Shown here piece by piece: positions 8,901-18,409 of a stretch of 26,069 bases of DNA (position 1 is its first letter; each line of letters starts with the position of its first letter). Below the pieces are notes generated by a model. It saw nothing but the letters and a program-made list of their open reading frames with translations, had not been told where the DNA came from and made no database searches. The position numbers were made by a program, and so were the translations under genes. Source of the DNA: Rhizophagus sp. LPA8_4_AMF (Eukaryota; Glomeromycota; Glomeromycetes; Glomerales; Glomeraceae); NCBI GenBank assembly GCA_021464525.1, contig JADRCO010000816.1, positions 1 to 26,069 of the forward strand, in the 5' to 3' direction.

Positions 8901-11045
8901 AAAAATTGATGATAATGATATCAGATATATTCCACAAAGTACTATTTATAACAACTTATATTCTTGTCTTATTGAAGCTGGATATATTTTACCTATAATT
9001 GAATTAGAAGATTCAAATAATCAATGCAATAGTGATTCAGATAATTCAGAGTTTGATACTATGTTAATCAAAAAGAAAAAATTTAGATTAAATTCAAGTA
9101 TATCATTTCAATCACTTTTCCAAAAATTTCAAAAAAGAAACATCCAATATATCTGAATGCTATTAAAGAACTAAATGAAAATAATTATGAAAAAACTGAA
9201 TATTATTGTAAAGAATTTTTGAAAATCTTTCCTGCAAATTATATTATAAGATGTATTTTAGCTTATACTTATAGATGTCTTAATAATTATGAACTAGCAC
9301 ATTTATATTTAAAAGAAGCTATTCATTTAAAAAAAAAGAAACCAATTGCTTATTTTATTTATGGAGAATTATTCTTTAGACAAAGTAATTATGATAAAGC
9401 AATATATAATTTGAATAAATCACTGGACTGTAAAGCAAAAATGAGTAATTTATATATAATACTTGGAAATAGTTATATTTATAAAACAGAATCTTATAAT
9501 TATAATGATTATAATAATTATTATTATTATTTATCAGAAGCTTTAAAAAACTATAACACTGCTTTACAAAACAATTCAAATAATTATTTATGTCTTAAAA
9601 CTAGTGCATTTATTTATGAAAAGCAAAAGGATTATTCTAATGCTTTAAAAATGTTAGATAAATTACTAAGTATTAGCAAAAGTAATTCATTAATATTATG
9701 TTATTATGGAGAAATTTTAAGTTGTATGAATAAGTATGGTAAGGCTATATCATATTTTACAAAAGCAAATATTATTGACCCAAAAAATGTTCATTATTTA
9801 AATAAGAGAAGTATTGCATATTTTGCTCTTCAAGATGATGATAAATATTTGTTGGATTTTAAAAAGACTATACAATTAGATCCATTGAACAGTATAGCAT
9901 ACTATTATAAAATATTAATATATATGATAAGATTGGATAATATATATTATAAAGGACAATCATTAACAAACCATAATATAGAAACAATGGAAAATATTAC
10001 TGATACTATTGTAAAATTCGAAAAATGCATAGAATTAGATCACGATTTTTGGTTAAAATTATGTAAAATTTATGAAATGGAGAATTATAATTTTAATTAT
10101 CTTGGAATTAATAATAAAATTAATGAATACATGTATAAAGGTGAAAGGGATTTAAAATTTCCTGGTATTCTTTTAATAATAATTAACTTTCTAATTTAAT
10201 AAATTTACAGTGCATAAGGTTTATTTTATTTCAAACCTTGTAAATTTGGATAATACATATCAACAATTTGAAGAAAGTAATTCAAATAGGTAAGTTATTT
10301 GTTTATGTATATTAAATAATTTTTAAATACATTAGAATTAATTTATTATTTGTATTACTTAATTTAATAAGTTTAACAGGATATATATTATCTTTTAAAA
10401 ATGAAGAGAGTTTGAGTTTGAATTTACCAAAATTTTCAGCAATTTTTGAACATTTTAAGTGTTATTGGATCATTTGGAAAATAAATATTAACAAATTATC
10501 ATCTGATTGTTTCATAAATTTTGTAATTAAAAGCTTTGATTATGCAGATATAGTAAGTTTTGTTAGCTATTAAATTCTTTTTTCAGTTCTTTATTCAATT
10601 ACATAATGTTAAAAAAAACAATTGCTACAATCAATAGGTACACAAACAAGAATTGGTTCTTACTTATAATGATTTGTCAAAATATGAGAAGTTAGGTTGG
10701 ATTGAATTTAAATTTCCATATGAATTAGGTAATATATGGATTCCTGGTATACAAGTTTCAATTGAAATAAACGGCCTTGTTGACATGGTATTTATATTTT
10801 AATTGCCTGCTCAAATTATAGTCATATTTGTATTATTATAATAAATTAAAATTTACATTATAATCATTCTTCATTGAATACAGAAAATAGATTATATTCG
10901 ATTCATCCCATATAAACAGCCCGAAACCAATGATAAACTATCATATTTTAACGTCTATTTAAATGTTCCTGACATTTTTAAGGATGAGTATTTCTCAAGA
11001 AAAGAAATGGAAAATTTGCTTGAATTGAAAGACATTATTGGATAA
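5921..11045 (+). CDS. Nine-exon kinase / helical domain / RING-like / TPR / unknown C-domain protein, with frame breaks
   Basis: Exons by eye: 5921-6127, 6210-6282, 6370-6551, 6634-6966, 7017-10164, 10211-10289, 10372-10552, 10638-10787 and 10884-11045 (TAA). All junctions are GT-AG and phases agree; the total gives about 1,504 residues. Residues 25-300 are a TKL-like kinase: G32-x-G34-xx-G37 loop, lysine K54, HRDLHVKN (D153, N158) and DFG (D170), so catalytic residues are present. A Ser/Asn-rich linker (about 310-400) follows, then a helical domain (400-840) shared with the left-edge gene. Next come a RING/U-box-like finger (CPIS..., LKCQH..., CPKCR; 854-892) with only one Cys at its first pair, then six or seven TPRs (976-1315) and an unrecognised C-domain. 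The start is chosen because the kinase wording begins there and a T-rich leader precedes it. The frame breaks at A-runs 7695-7699 (one extra base) and 9131-9136 (one missing base), so it is a pseudogene or carries sequencing errors. Confidence 0.8.
6967..7047 (+). other. Intron 4 with two competing acceptors
   Basis: The donor is GTAATT at 6967. The acceptor at 7015-7016 (CAAAAG) keeps frame but adds about ten residues (NELKKLFNKL) before ECWKYEPNNRP. The acceptor at 7046-7047 (ATTAG) gives an 81-nt intron, matching the 82-87 nt of its neighbours, and is the one implied by the pseudogene at about 4176-4247, but it is out of frame here because one A is missing before the donor (TATAAGG here, AATAAAGG there). 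The first choice is used in the gene model. Confidence 0.5.
8775..8905 (+). other. Segment coding for the RING/U-box-like zinc finger
   Basis: The encoded order is CPI, about 9 residues, CILKCQH, about 17 residues, CPKCR. This is the spacing of the second half of a RING finger, with the first CxxC reduced to one Cys (CPIS), like U-box or degenerate RING folds. If functional it would bind an E2 enzyme and act in ubiquitin transfer; that is inference from the fold only. Confidence 0.55.
9147..10164 (+). other. Segment coding for the TPR array
   Basis: Repeating 34-residue units show the usual pattern (A..Y...G..Y......DYSNAL....KLL...P). Examples are YDKAIYNLNKSLD, YSNALKMLDKLLS, YGKAISYFTKANIIDP and LLDFKKTIQLDP. 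A Tyr/Asn-rich insert (near 9496-9535) arises from TAA-type triplet expansion. TPRs bind partner peptides. The frame is entered from the upstream exon only after a one-base shift at about 9131-9137; the first ATG in this frame at 9219 is not a believable start, since homologous coding continues upstream of it. Confidence 0.7.
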
Positions 11046-11651
11046 CTTATAATTAACAAACAATATATTTATTATAATATTTTTCCTTTTTTGCTTTTTG
11101 CTTTTTAATTGCCTATAATTATGAATTTTATTCTCCTTATAATATACCTTATATGTTTATAGAATTGTATTTTATTGCTTTGCAATATGTTACATACTTT
11201 TAGCCCTTTTAACAAGTTAAAGATGTAAATCTTTAATAAGGATACAAAAGTTTATCAGGAAGAATTTATGCGATAAAATTTATATAATAATGAATTTTCA
11301 TTTTTATGAATAAACTATAGAATTTAATAAAATATACTATTTATACATTACGAATAAGGCTGACAATTTTGACTTCAACGCGCATGATATTTGTAACACC
11401 TGATCTTGTAATCAAAGTGTGACAGATTGGACAAAAATATTTATGAAACCAATAATCAGATTTTAATAATTAATGTCCTGTTTAATAATATTTAATGGTG
11501 TAAATATAATGGTAGAGCTGAAATTTTAAATATTTTTGTTTTTTTTTATCAATATTTTCATTAATAAAAATTTTCATCCAGATTAAATCATTAATTATTT
11601 TGGATGACAGATTTCATGTTTTAAATAAATAATAATATATTTAATTAAATA

Positions 11652-11762
11652 AAAATTACGCTAATAAAATTACGTTAATAAAATTTTGTTAGTAAATTAC
11701 GTTAATGAAATTACGTTAATAAAATTAAGTTAGTAAAATTACGCTAATAAAATTATGTTGTG
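11652..11762. repeat. 14-bp tandem repeat, about eight units
   Basis: The unit consensus is AAAATTACGTTAAT. Units begin at about 11652, 11666, 11680, 11694, 11707, 11721, 11735 and 11749, with one unit shortened to 13 bp and several carrying C/T or G/A changes at the CGTTAAT part. Confidence 0.9.
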
Positions 11763-11949
11763 TAATTTTATCATATCAGACATTAGTAAATAGAGTAGTG
11801 ATTCACACAATTAATGCTTTGGACGCGCCAACGGTTTTCTTTTCCCTAGTAAGTCATTTGAAATTTGATGATTTGGATGAATCCAATTCAAAAACTATGA
11901 ATTTTCATCTAGAATTTGGTTTTAATCCAGATTGGTCTGATCAAACTGT

Positions 11950-11975
11950 ACATGGATACATGGATTGAAGCACTA
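11950..11975. mobile_element. Possible lone right end of a hAT-like MITE
   Basis: ATGGATTGAAGCACTA resembles the right end of the element at 3527-3739 (ATCCGGATCGAAGCACTA). A left end could be TAGTGATTCACAC at 11796, but no 8-bp direct repeat flanks that pair, so the element is incomplete or the match is chance. Confidence 0.3.
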
Positions 11976-12930
11976 GTCCTCTGAATTTTATAAATCTATG
12001 ATCAATACCTCATGTTTTTAAAAATTATTATGCATTTGTTTAAAAATTGCTAATGAAACATTCTAACATTCTTCTATAAATAGACACTATATATCTCTTA
12101 AAAAGAATGAATAATCTATAGTTGAATATTAATATAAATCTGTGTATACCACAAAAATCATAAATACAATCTAAAAAGTGTGACTTGTTAAAATTGAAAA
12201 TTTCAGTTGTCAAAAAGTTAACATTGAGCTTTATTAATTTGAAATAAATAGTTACTAAATATTACAAATTACTTAATGAAGATTAGCTTCTTAATACTTT
12301 TGATAAAGAATATATTGAGACTTTTTCTTGATTCAGATTAAGAGCATCAAAAATCTCTTTTTCTTTTATTTTATTTCAACAGGAGAAGCCAAAAAAAAGA
12401 ATATATAAATATAAGTCAGCTGTATAAATACGTTTTATATTCAATCTGTTTTGATATACTTGTATATTACCTGTGAATATTAACATTTGACATTCACTCA
12501 AATAAGAAACTGAAATTATAAATATATATCAGCTGAATATTATAAACTCGAATTAGTCAGTAAGATATATAGAAAAATAAAGTGTATCGAATTTATTGAA
12601 TCTCTTGCATTAAGATATTATCGTACTCCCTATACATAATATCCTTTACTGCTAGAATGCATAATAAGTTAACCTCATATACTGTACAGAGTGCCTTACA
12701 GTTTATTTAATATTATGTATAATAACAGTGATTATAAATCTTTCTATCCATTTATTAATTTTTCCATTTAAATAATCTGTTTCTAATCAAATTACAAAAG
12801 AAATTGTTCAATTTCTTCCAAAATAATTTTAGCAAAAATTTGACATGAATGAGTTAGCTAACTCTAAACTTGTAGAAGACTCCGTAAAAATGACCATAGA
12901 CAAAAACCAATTCTTTTAGTAGTCTTTTAG

Positions 12931-13052
12931 TTACTCATTTATTTTAATTAAAGACTGCATACTTGTAATTGTATTAAGAAATTTATAATCAATCCAACCT
13001 AATCCCTCAAGTTCTAATAAATCTTCGTAAATATGTTCTTTTTTCCTACTCA
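12931..13052 (-). pseudogene. Relic of the C-terminal domain of the main gene family
   Basis: On the minus strand, after an AG acceptor at 13054-13053, an open frame reads SRKKEHIYEDLLELEGLGW, then IDYKFLNTITS, and stops at 12933-12931. It aligns with exon 8 of the main gene (YNDLSKYEKLGWIEFKF, 10662-10712). A weaker upstream piece at about 13110-13190, ending in the donor GTAAGT (minus strand), may be the preceding exon but contains a stop. It lacks the last exon. It shows that a second C-terminal domain copy, in the opposite direction, lies about 2 kb from the intact one. Confidence 0.6.
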
Positions 13053-13977
13053 CTTTTAAATATTAATACATAAAATTATTTGATATGACAAAAAATGATG
13101 ATTTATTAATCGATCAAACTTACCTCTTAAATTTCACAAAATAGTTCTCAAGTGATATTTTTTAATATTTATCTTCCGTAATAGCTGTCATAGAAATCAT
13201 CGTAGTTATTTAAGGTATCGGGCAAATGCTTAATTTTTAAAATCTTTTAAAGGATAATACGTATCCTGACAAACTTAGATTTTAAATAATTACTTTTTAC
13301 ATCAGTTAATTACAAATATTTTATATACTGTAAATAGTCTACCATTTTCTTGAAAACTTACTGTTCAAATTTATAAGATTTGAAGCAAAATAAATATTTT
13401 GTGCCAAAAAAAAATTCGAAGAATAATGAATAATATTATTTAAATTTATACATCTATAAATAAAAATATTCTTTAACGTTTAGATTACCAGGATGGATAA
13501 ATAAATTGAATTGTGTAACGTGAAACACGTGATACTATTGGTTCTTTACATAGTACGCAGTATTATTTGCGAGGTGTAGTTTTATAATTATTTTGAGTAC
13601 TATAATTTTAAAATATATTTATTATGTTACTGCGTCCGCGATGACGTTAAACTATGAGAGTTACATTTTATCTAATTTTAGGTTAATGTGTTGACTATAA
13701 ACGGTAGACTATGAGAATTATATTTTTAAGTATTACGATTTTGCCGATCTCAAGAAATTAAATACCTTGGGGAGATATTCGAATTTTGATCAACAAAAAT
13801 TAAAAAGGAAATTAAGTTGAAAGCTAAAACAGAAAAACAAAACTCCTCTTACTTACGATTCGAAACCTCTATATTGAGAAAAGTTAGCAAATGTTTCTAA
13901 AAAAAATTCTTTTAATTAAAAGACTTCAAAGTGAACCATTAAATTTTTGTTTTGATTTTTACTTTATTAAACTTATA
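13053..13977. other. Intergenic, no gene seen
   Basis: AT-rich. An imperfect direct repeat of about 22 bp (AACTATGAGAGTTACATTTT at about 13650 and GACTATGAGAATTATATTTT at about 13709) stands out. Possible exon debris of the relic above lies at 13110-13190. Confidence 0.4.
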
Positions 13978-14400
13978 GTTTTTTGCTTTAAAATCTTTCA
14001 ATAATGACAAACAAACTCATAAGAAAATTATTAAAGAGATACAAAATTTTAAAATATGAGTAAAATTATAATAATTTATATATGATATTTCTTATACTGT
14101 ATATGTGTGCACAGTTAACACTTTATCGGAAAGTTTCAGTTTTAAAATAGAACATTATAACAAATATATTAGTCATCTTTCCTTTTTCTAACCTACATTT
14201 TATTTTATTTTATATATTTTTTTCAGATTAAATGTAACAAATGAAAATTACTTAATATGCAGATAGGATACATAAAACACATATTTAAATAATCATTTTG
14301 ATGAACTTAATTGGAATGATAACTGCGTTTAGCATTCAATTAGCAAGTGCGGTGGAATGTATTAATACAGTATTATTCACCATGATCTGGTAATAATTTA
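13978..14400 (+). pseudogene. Relic of kinase exons 1-3 of the main gene family
   Basis: 13985-14035 matches the end of kinase exon 1 (KSFNNDKQTHK). 14108-14130 matches exon 2 (TTAACACTTTATCGGAAAGT). 14235-14395 matches exon 3 (NELNWND, then the LRLAF..LASA region and HRDL-like attcaccatgatctg). Several one-base losses (GATAAC for GATAAAC, gcattcaatta for gcatttcaatt) destroy the frame. The nucleotide-binding loop and everything after the HRD motif are absent. Confidence 0.75.
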
Positions 14401-14462
14401 ATTTCTTTATTCAATTTTAATAATAATTTTAAAATGTATTGTAACTAATCTTGAAAAAAAAG

Positions 14463-16705
14463 TCAAGATTCATTCTTGTTTCCCATCTCCTCAAATGTAG
14501 TCAATATTCGAGAAGAAATATTTTTTTTTGGTGTCCACCATGGATCACAGATAAATCTTGATTTATAATGTAATGGTTCAATACCATTGACCTTAAAGAG
14601 GTCATTAAATGGATTATGTACATAATTTAATTGATTAAGTAGGTCATTTACTCCATTATACATTTCCTTCATAATACAAATATATTAGTTTTCAGGATAA
14701 AAAATATTAACAGTAGACAATGACACTTACAATGATGTATTTAAAAACCTTCACATCTGGTCTTAGCATTTTGATGCTAGTTAACTTGGTAGGAAGCTCA
14801 AATGTTTCTTCTGGCAAAACAATATAAAAGCCATCTACCAAGTCTTCTAACAAAATCTGTCCATATACACCACAAATTTGCAAAATGGAACATTAATTTT
14901 TTTTACTTATTCATCAATCTCAGTAAACTATTCAGGATTGACTGGTTAACTCTGGAAGAATGGCAACAATCTCCAGTTGTCTTATGGTAAAATGTGCTGA
15001 AAATCCCATTATCCAAATCTTTTTTTGAAGAACTTAAGAACTGAGCATCACACCTCTGCCCCCTTTTATTTTTATATTCTGCAGACTGATTTTATTGGCA
15101 GAATGATATATATATTAAGTATATTAGTTAATATACATATTTAATTAGAATTAATATATTAAATTTACCATTTGTAACACATTCTGAGATCCTTTTTTAA
15201 TCCTTTTACAATGTAAAATTATACTTTAAGAATAAGGCTCATTTTAGTGTAATTTTCATCACTTAGTAACTGAAATCCCCAGAATTGTTAACTTCAAAAA
15301 GACTATATTAATAAATAAAAATATTCAGAACAGAAGCTACAGAACATTATAAACAATAATACAAACAATTTAAAATACATACAAGTTACTATAAATTTTA
15401 CTAATTTTGTAAAAATATGTATCAGCTGACAATGCAAAATTTATAGTATTATTTTCTTGTAATACAATCTGAAAAACAAAGATATACATAAGATTATACA
15501 CATGCACACACATATTTTGCTTACCTCCTTTACTATTTCTGTAATAAATTTATTTACTTCTTTATCCATTTCAAGAATTTAAGAATTTTTTGTGGTCTTT
15601 CATAATACTGTATATTGATCTTCCATAGAGAACCATTCATTCATGTGAGCAAAAAGGTCAATAATTTTAGACATCATACTGTATTTTAAAGTTTCCTTTT
15701 CATATTTCTTTTTGTTGGACCCATTGTTCAAGCAGTGCATACCAACACACTGATTCGGCGCAGTTTCCCCATGGGTCCTTCCACCAACGTTCCCATTTCT
15801 GTCTTATTATCTTTAGGTTGGCTCTTTTTCGCTTGGTTCTTTTTCACTTTCGTAGTAAGAAGGCTCTTGTTTGCTTTCATAGTAAGAATCTAGTCTTAGT
15901 TGCAACCTTCGATTTGGGCAATATTTGAATGACACCAATTTAATGTTGGTATATTTCTTGCTCTTCATTTTCTTAAGATCACTTAAATTTATGAAAAAGA
16001 CATATTGTAAACAGTTAGCTAAAAAAGTAAGGAACTAACAATGAAATTAAAAATGATGTATACAGACATACTGACTCCTTATCCTCTGGTATACATGACC
16101 ATTTCGGATCTGTTTCAGATTTATCGCATTCTTCATCAGTTTTACATTATCTTGAAGTATAAAATATGTAAGCACATAAATTAGCATAAAACTTTCTACT
16201 AAAATAATTATGAAGTTACCTTTTTGAAAGTTCTTGACCATTTGATGCCTCATCATGTGGTGATTGATCTTGCTCACATTGGGAAGGAGTATTCATTTCT
16301 TTTTGTATGATTGATCCTGCTTTCCACTTTTTGCCATTTTACTATCCTAACAAGATTTAGAAAATTAGCAATATTTTTAAATAATACACCTCTAATTCCC
16401 ATCTTATCAAAACACAGTCCACGTGGTATCGCTGAAGTCCTGAAACTGCCCTACCCTACTCAATAAAATTAGATTTTACTTGCCTCTTTATATCTATCAA
16501 GGAGCGCTCTTGCTCTTTCTTGCCGCCTTCTATTTTCGTGATCAAAAATTGTTTTGTGATCTTTGACATATATATTTATCTTTCTTAGGAATGGTTATTC
16601 GTTATGCTCCTTTATAAAACCAAGAATACCCCATTTTCTATCAAAATTCTTCGTTAGAAATAACAAACAATATATCAGGATATTGATCGACTAAAATATA
16701 CAAAA
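14463..16705 (-). pseudogene. Decayed multi-exon gene of unknown family
   Basis: Protein-like stretches follow one another on the minus strand: DQYPDILFVISNEEF (about 16698-16650), KWGILGFIKEHNE, DHKTIFDHENRRRQERARA (to about 16480), WKAGSIIQKEMNTPSQ (about 16330), TDEECDKSETDPKWS (about 16140), SYYESKQEPSYYESEKEPS (about 15880), KWERWWKDPWGNCAESV (about 15798), KIIDLFAHMNEWFSMEDQ (about 15670), ITEIVKE, INFALSADTY (about 15440), ILLEDLVDGFYIVLPEETF (about 14850) and MYNGVNDLLNQLNYVHNPF to a stop at 14463. GT-AG introns fit in places (donor GTATGT after PEDKES; GTAAGT near 14729). Frame is lost at least after NEEF, at NE*PF, after EKEPT and after WVQQKE. An acidic repeat-bearing segment precedes a Trp-rich motif. 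I do not recognise the family. It could be a real gene with sequencing errors; on this sequence it cannot be translated whole. Confidence 0.6.
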
Positions 16706-17079
16706 AAAATGATTGACGATCAACTGAACAATTAAAATAAAATTATATTATATTTAAGACCGAAAATAAAAATAACTTATATTTAACTATTTAAGACCGA
16801 AAATAAAAATTAAATTTAAGACTGACGATGAATTGATGAAACTAATAGAGTTGCCAAAAAATTTTAAAATATATTGCATCCATACCTTTATAAGATTAAT
16901 TTTTATGATTTTTTTTTTTTTTTACCAATAGTTTCAGATATTGTCATAGCAGTGGCAAATATTTTAACAAATCTCCTATTTCCAAATCTCGTTTGAACCC
17001 ATCGAATCTAAGGTCATTTGTCATTGAAGTTATCTACTTATCTACGATATCATCCAAATTTAAGCGTCAGCAGAGTTAA
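16706..17079. other. Intergenic, no gene seen
   Basis: AT-rich, with a short direct repeat (ATTTAAGACCGAAAATAAAAAT near 16752 and 16789, plus a weaker third copy near 16814). No coding pattern. Confidence 0.5.
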
Positions 17080-17930
17080 AGTATGTTTATTTATTTATTT
17101 ATGAGTTCGAGAAGTTACATTATACAGAATATGAAAAACAGGAAAATGATTTAAAATGTAAAAAATTATCCAGCACATAATGCTACACGTTGTTATAAAA
17201 ACAAAACTTCCTTTTCAAAGAGCACATAACAGCCTTTGGATACACGCATGTCTAAAAATAAAAGGGGAAGGGGAGAGGGACAACCGATCGAGACGACTAA
17301 AAAAAAACACCGAAGACTACAATTTTGACTAAAAAATGTAAAGGAAAAAAAGAAATCGTGTACTATCCTCACAGTATATAACCTACAAATAGAAAATAAA
17401 AAAATCCATTAATATGGAGATTTATATCTAATATGTTTATGATAGATTTTTATCCTCCTATGTCTCCAATCGGCCCGCGTATCTTTAGAGCTTGACGGCT
17501 TTTCAGATTTGTTGCGTTGTTGCGGTCCTTCTTAGATTTCGAGATTTCTTCTTCTTGTCTCTCTTTAATCGGACGAACCTGATTTCTTCTCTGAATTATC
17601 CTTCTTTTTCGAAGGTTTGGATGCGTTAGGTGCCCATATCTTGATTGGTTGTTCACGTTCGAGGGCTTATTTAAGAAGTTCATGTGAATCAAAATAGAGT
17701 ATTCCCATTAACATGTCGTCCTGTTTGTATATCTTCGAACTTTTAACCCGGTTGTAGGTAATGAATAATATCGCCTGAGTAGGGTGCCAATAAGTCCGAC
17801 TCAGATTTACCTTCCGGGAATTCAAATCTTGCTTGGTAACGCTAACGTTCCTTTCGGTCCTTGAGTTTCCAAAGTCCCGGGTACCAAAGTTGAAGTATGT
17901 CGGAAGCAATGTAATCAGAATTGTAAGGTC
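17080..17930 (-). mobile_element. Probable 5'-truncated LINE-type 3' end
   Basis: The minus strand reads a less AT-rich coding-like stretch and then an AT-richer tail ending in (ATAA)n at 17083-17101, the usual end of a non-LTR retrotransposon. The coding part is frame-broken: one frame gives TYWHPTQAILFITYNRVK and YKQDDMLMGILYFDSHELLK (17909-17667), then a Lys/Ser/Arg-rich basic segment continues in other frames (IKIWAPNASKPSKKKD; SSKDTRADWRHRRI) to about 17420. No reverse transcriptase motif is present. The basic segment could be the end of a nucleic-acid-binding ORF. LINE origin is inference from tail structure and base composition. Confidence 0.4.
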
Positions 17931-17984
17931 ACATGATATAATTCTCAGGTTACAATCATTATGATTGTTCTAACAGATTCTTGC

Positions 17985-18409
17985 GGTGGAGCTGAGATGG
18001 AGGTGCTGAAATGGTATATTTAGAAGACGACAAGCTCTGGAGTACATATGGTTTTCTCCTAGTTAAGGGCAATGTTGTTAGAAAGGAAGCAACTTTTTAC
18101 TAACTGTGCATAGATAAGTTCGCGGGTGGTGAATTAGTTCTTGGTTTTGTAGAGTATGATAATTTTCATTGCACACCGTTCAGGAAACATGGTCTATCTA
18201 ACTACAGTACAACTGATCTTGGTTGTTTGCGGACTATGATCAGGAAGATAGTTTCTGTGATCTCGTGTGGCTTAGGAGGATATCGGACTAGTATCTAAAT
18301 TTTTGTTATAGTGTAAGATAGTTTTTGCTATCTAGCCTTAGCTTTAGCTTATACTGTGCTATGTACCTGCCTTATGTTTTCCGATTCTACAAATAAATAA
18401 ATAAATTAT
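17985..18409 (+). mobile_element. Second probable LINE-type 3' end, opposite direction
   Basis: A block of clearly higher GC than its surroundings ends in ACAAATAAATAAATAAATT at 18389-18407. At its start one frame reads DGGAEMVYLEDDKLWSTYGF and continues to a stop after KEATFY (about 17996-18100), which may be the end of an ORF, and the remaining 300 bp look like a 3' untranslated region. It points away from the element at 17080-17930, so the two are head to head. No target duplication was found. Confidence 0.4.

Larger units (their letters stand above)
11046..12930. other. Intergenic, no gene seen
   Basis: AT-rich downstream region of the main gene. It holds the 14-bp tandem repeat at 11652-11762 and a possible MITE end at about 11962-11975. 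CAGCTG occurs twice with TATAAA-like strings near 12420 and 12530. No protein-like frame was found on either strand. Confidence 0.55.

Noticed and set aside
9376-9579. Minus-strand frame rich in Asn and Tyr
   Set aside because: Antisense shadow of the TPR region caused by TAA-type triplets.
9219-10199. TPR frame as a separate gene starting at 9219
   Set aside because: Homologous coding (HPIYLNAIKEL) continues upstream of that ATG, and the frame end at 10199 lies in an intron; it is part of the larger gene.
11796-11975. Complete second hAT-like MITE
   Set aside because: The candidate left end TAGTGATTCAC matches poorly and flanking octamers (AAATAGAG, GTCCTCTG) are unrelated.
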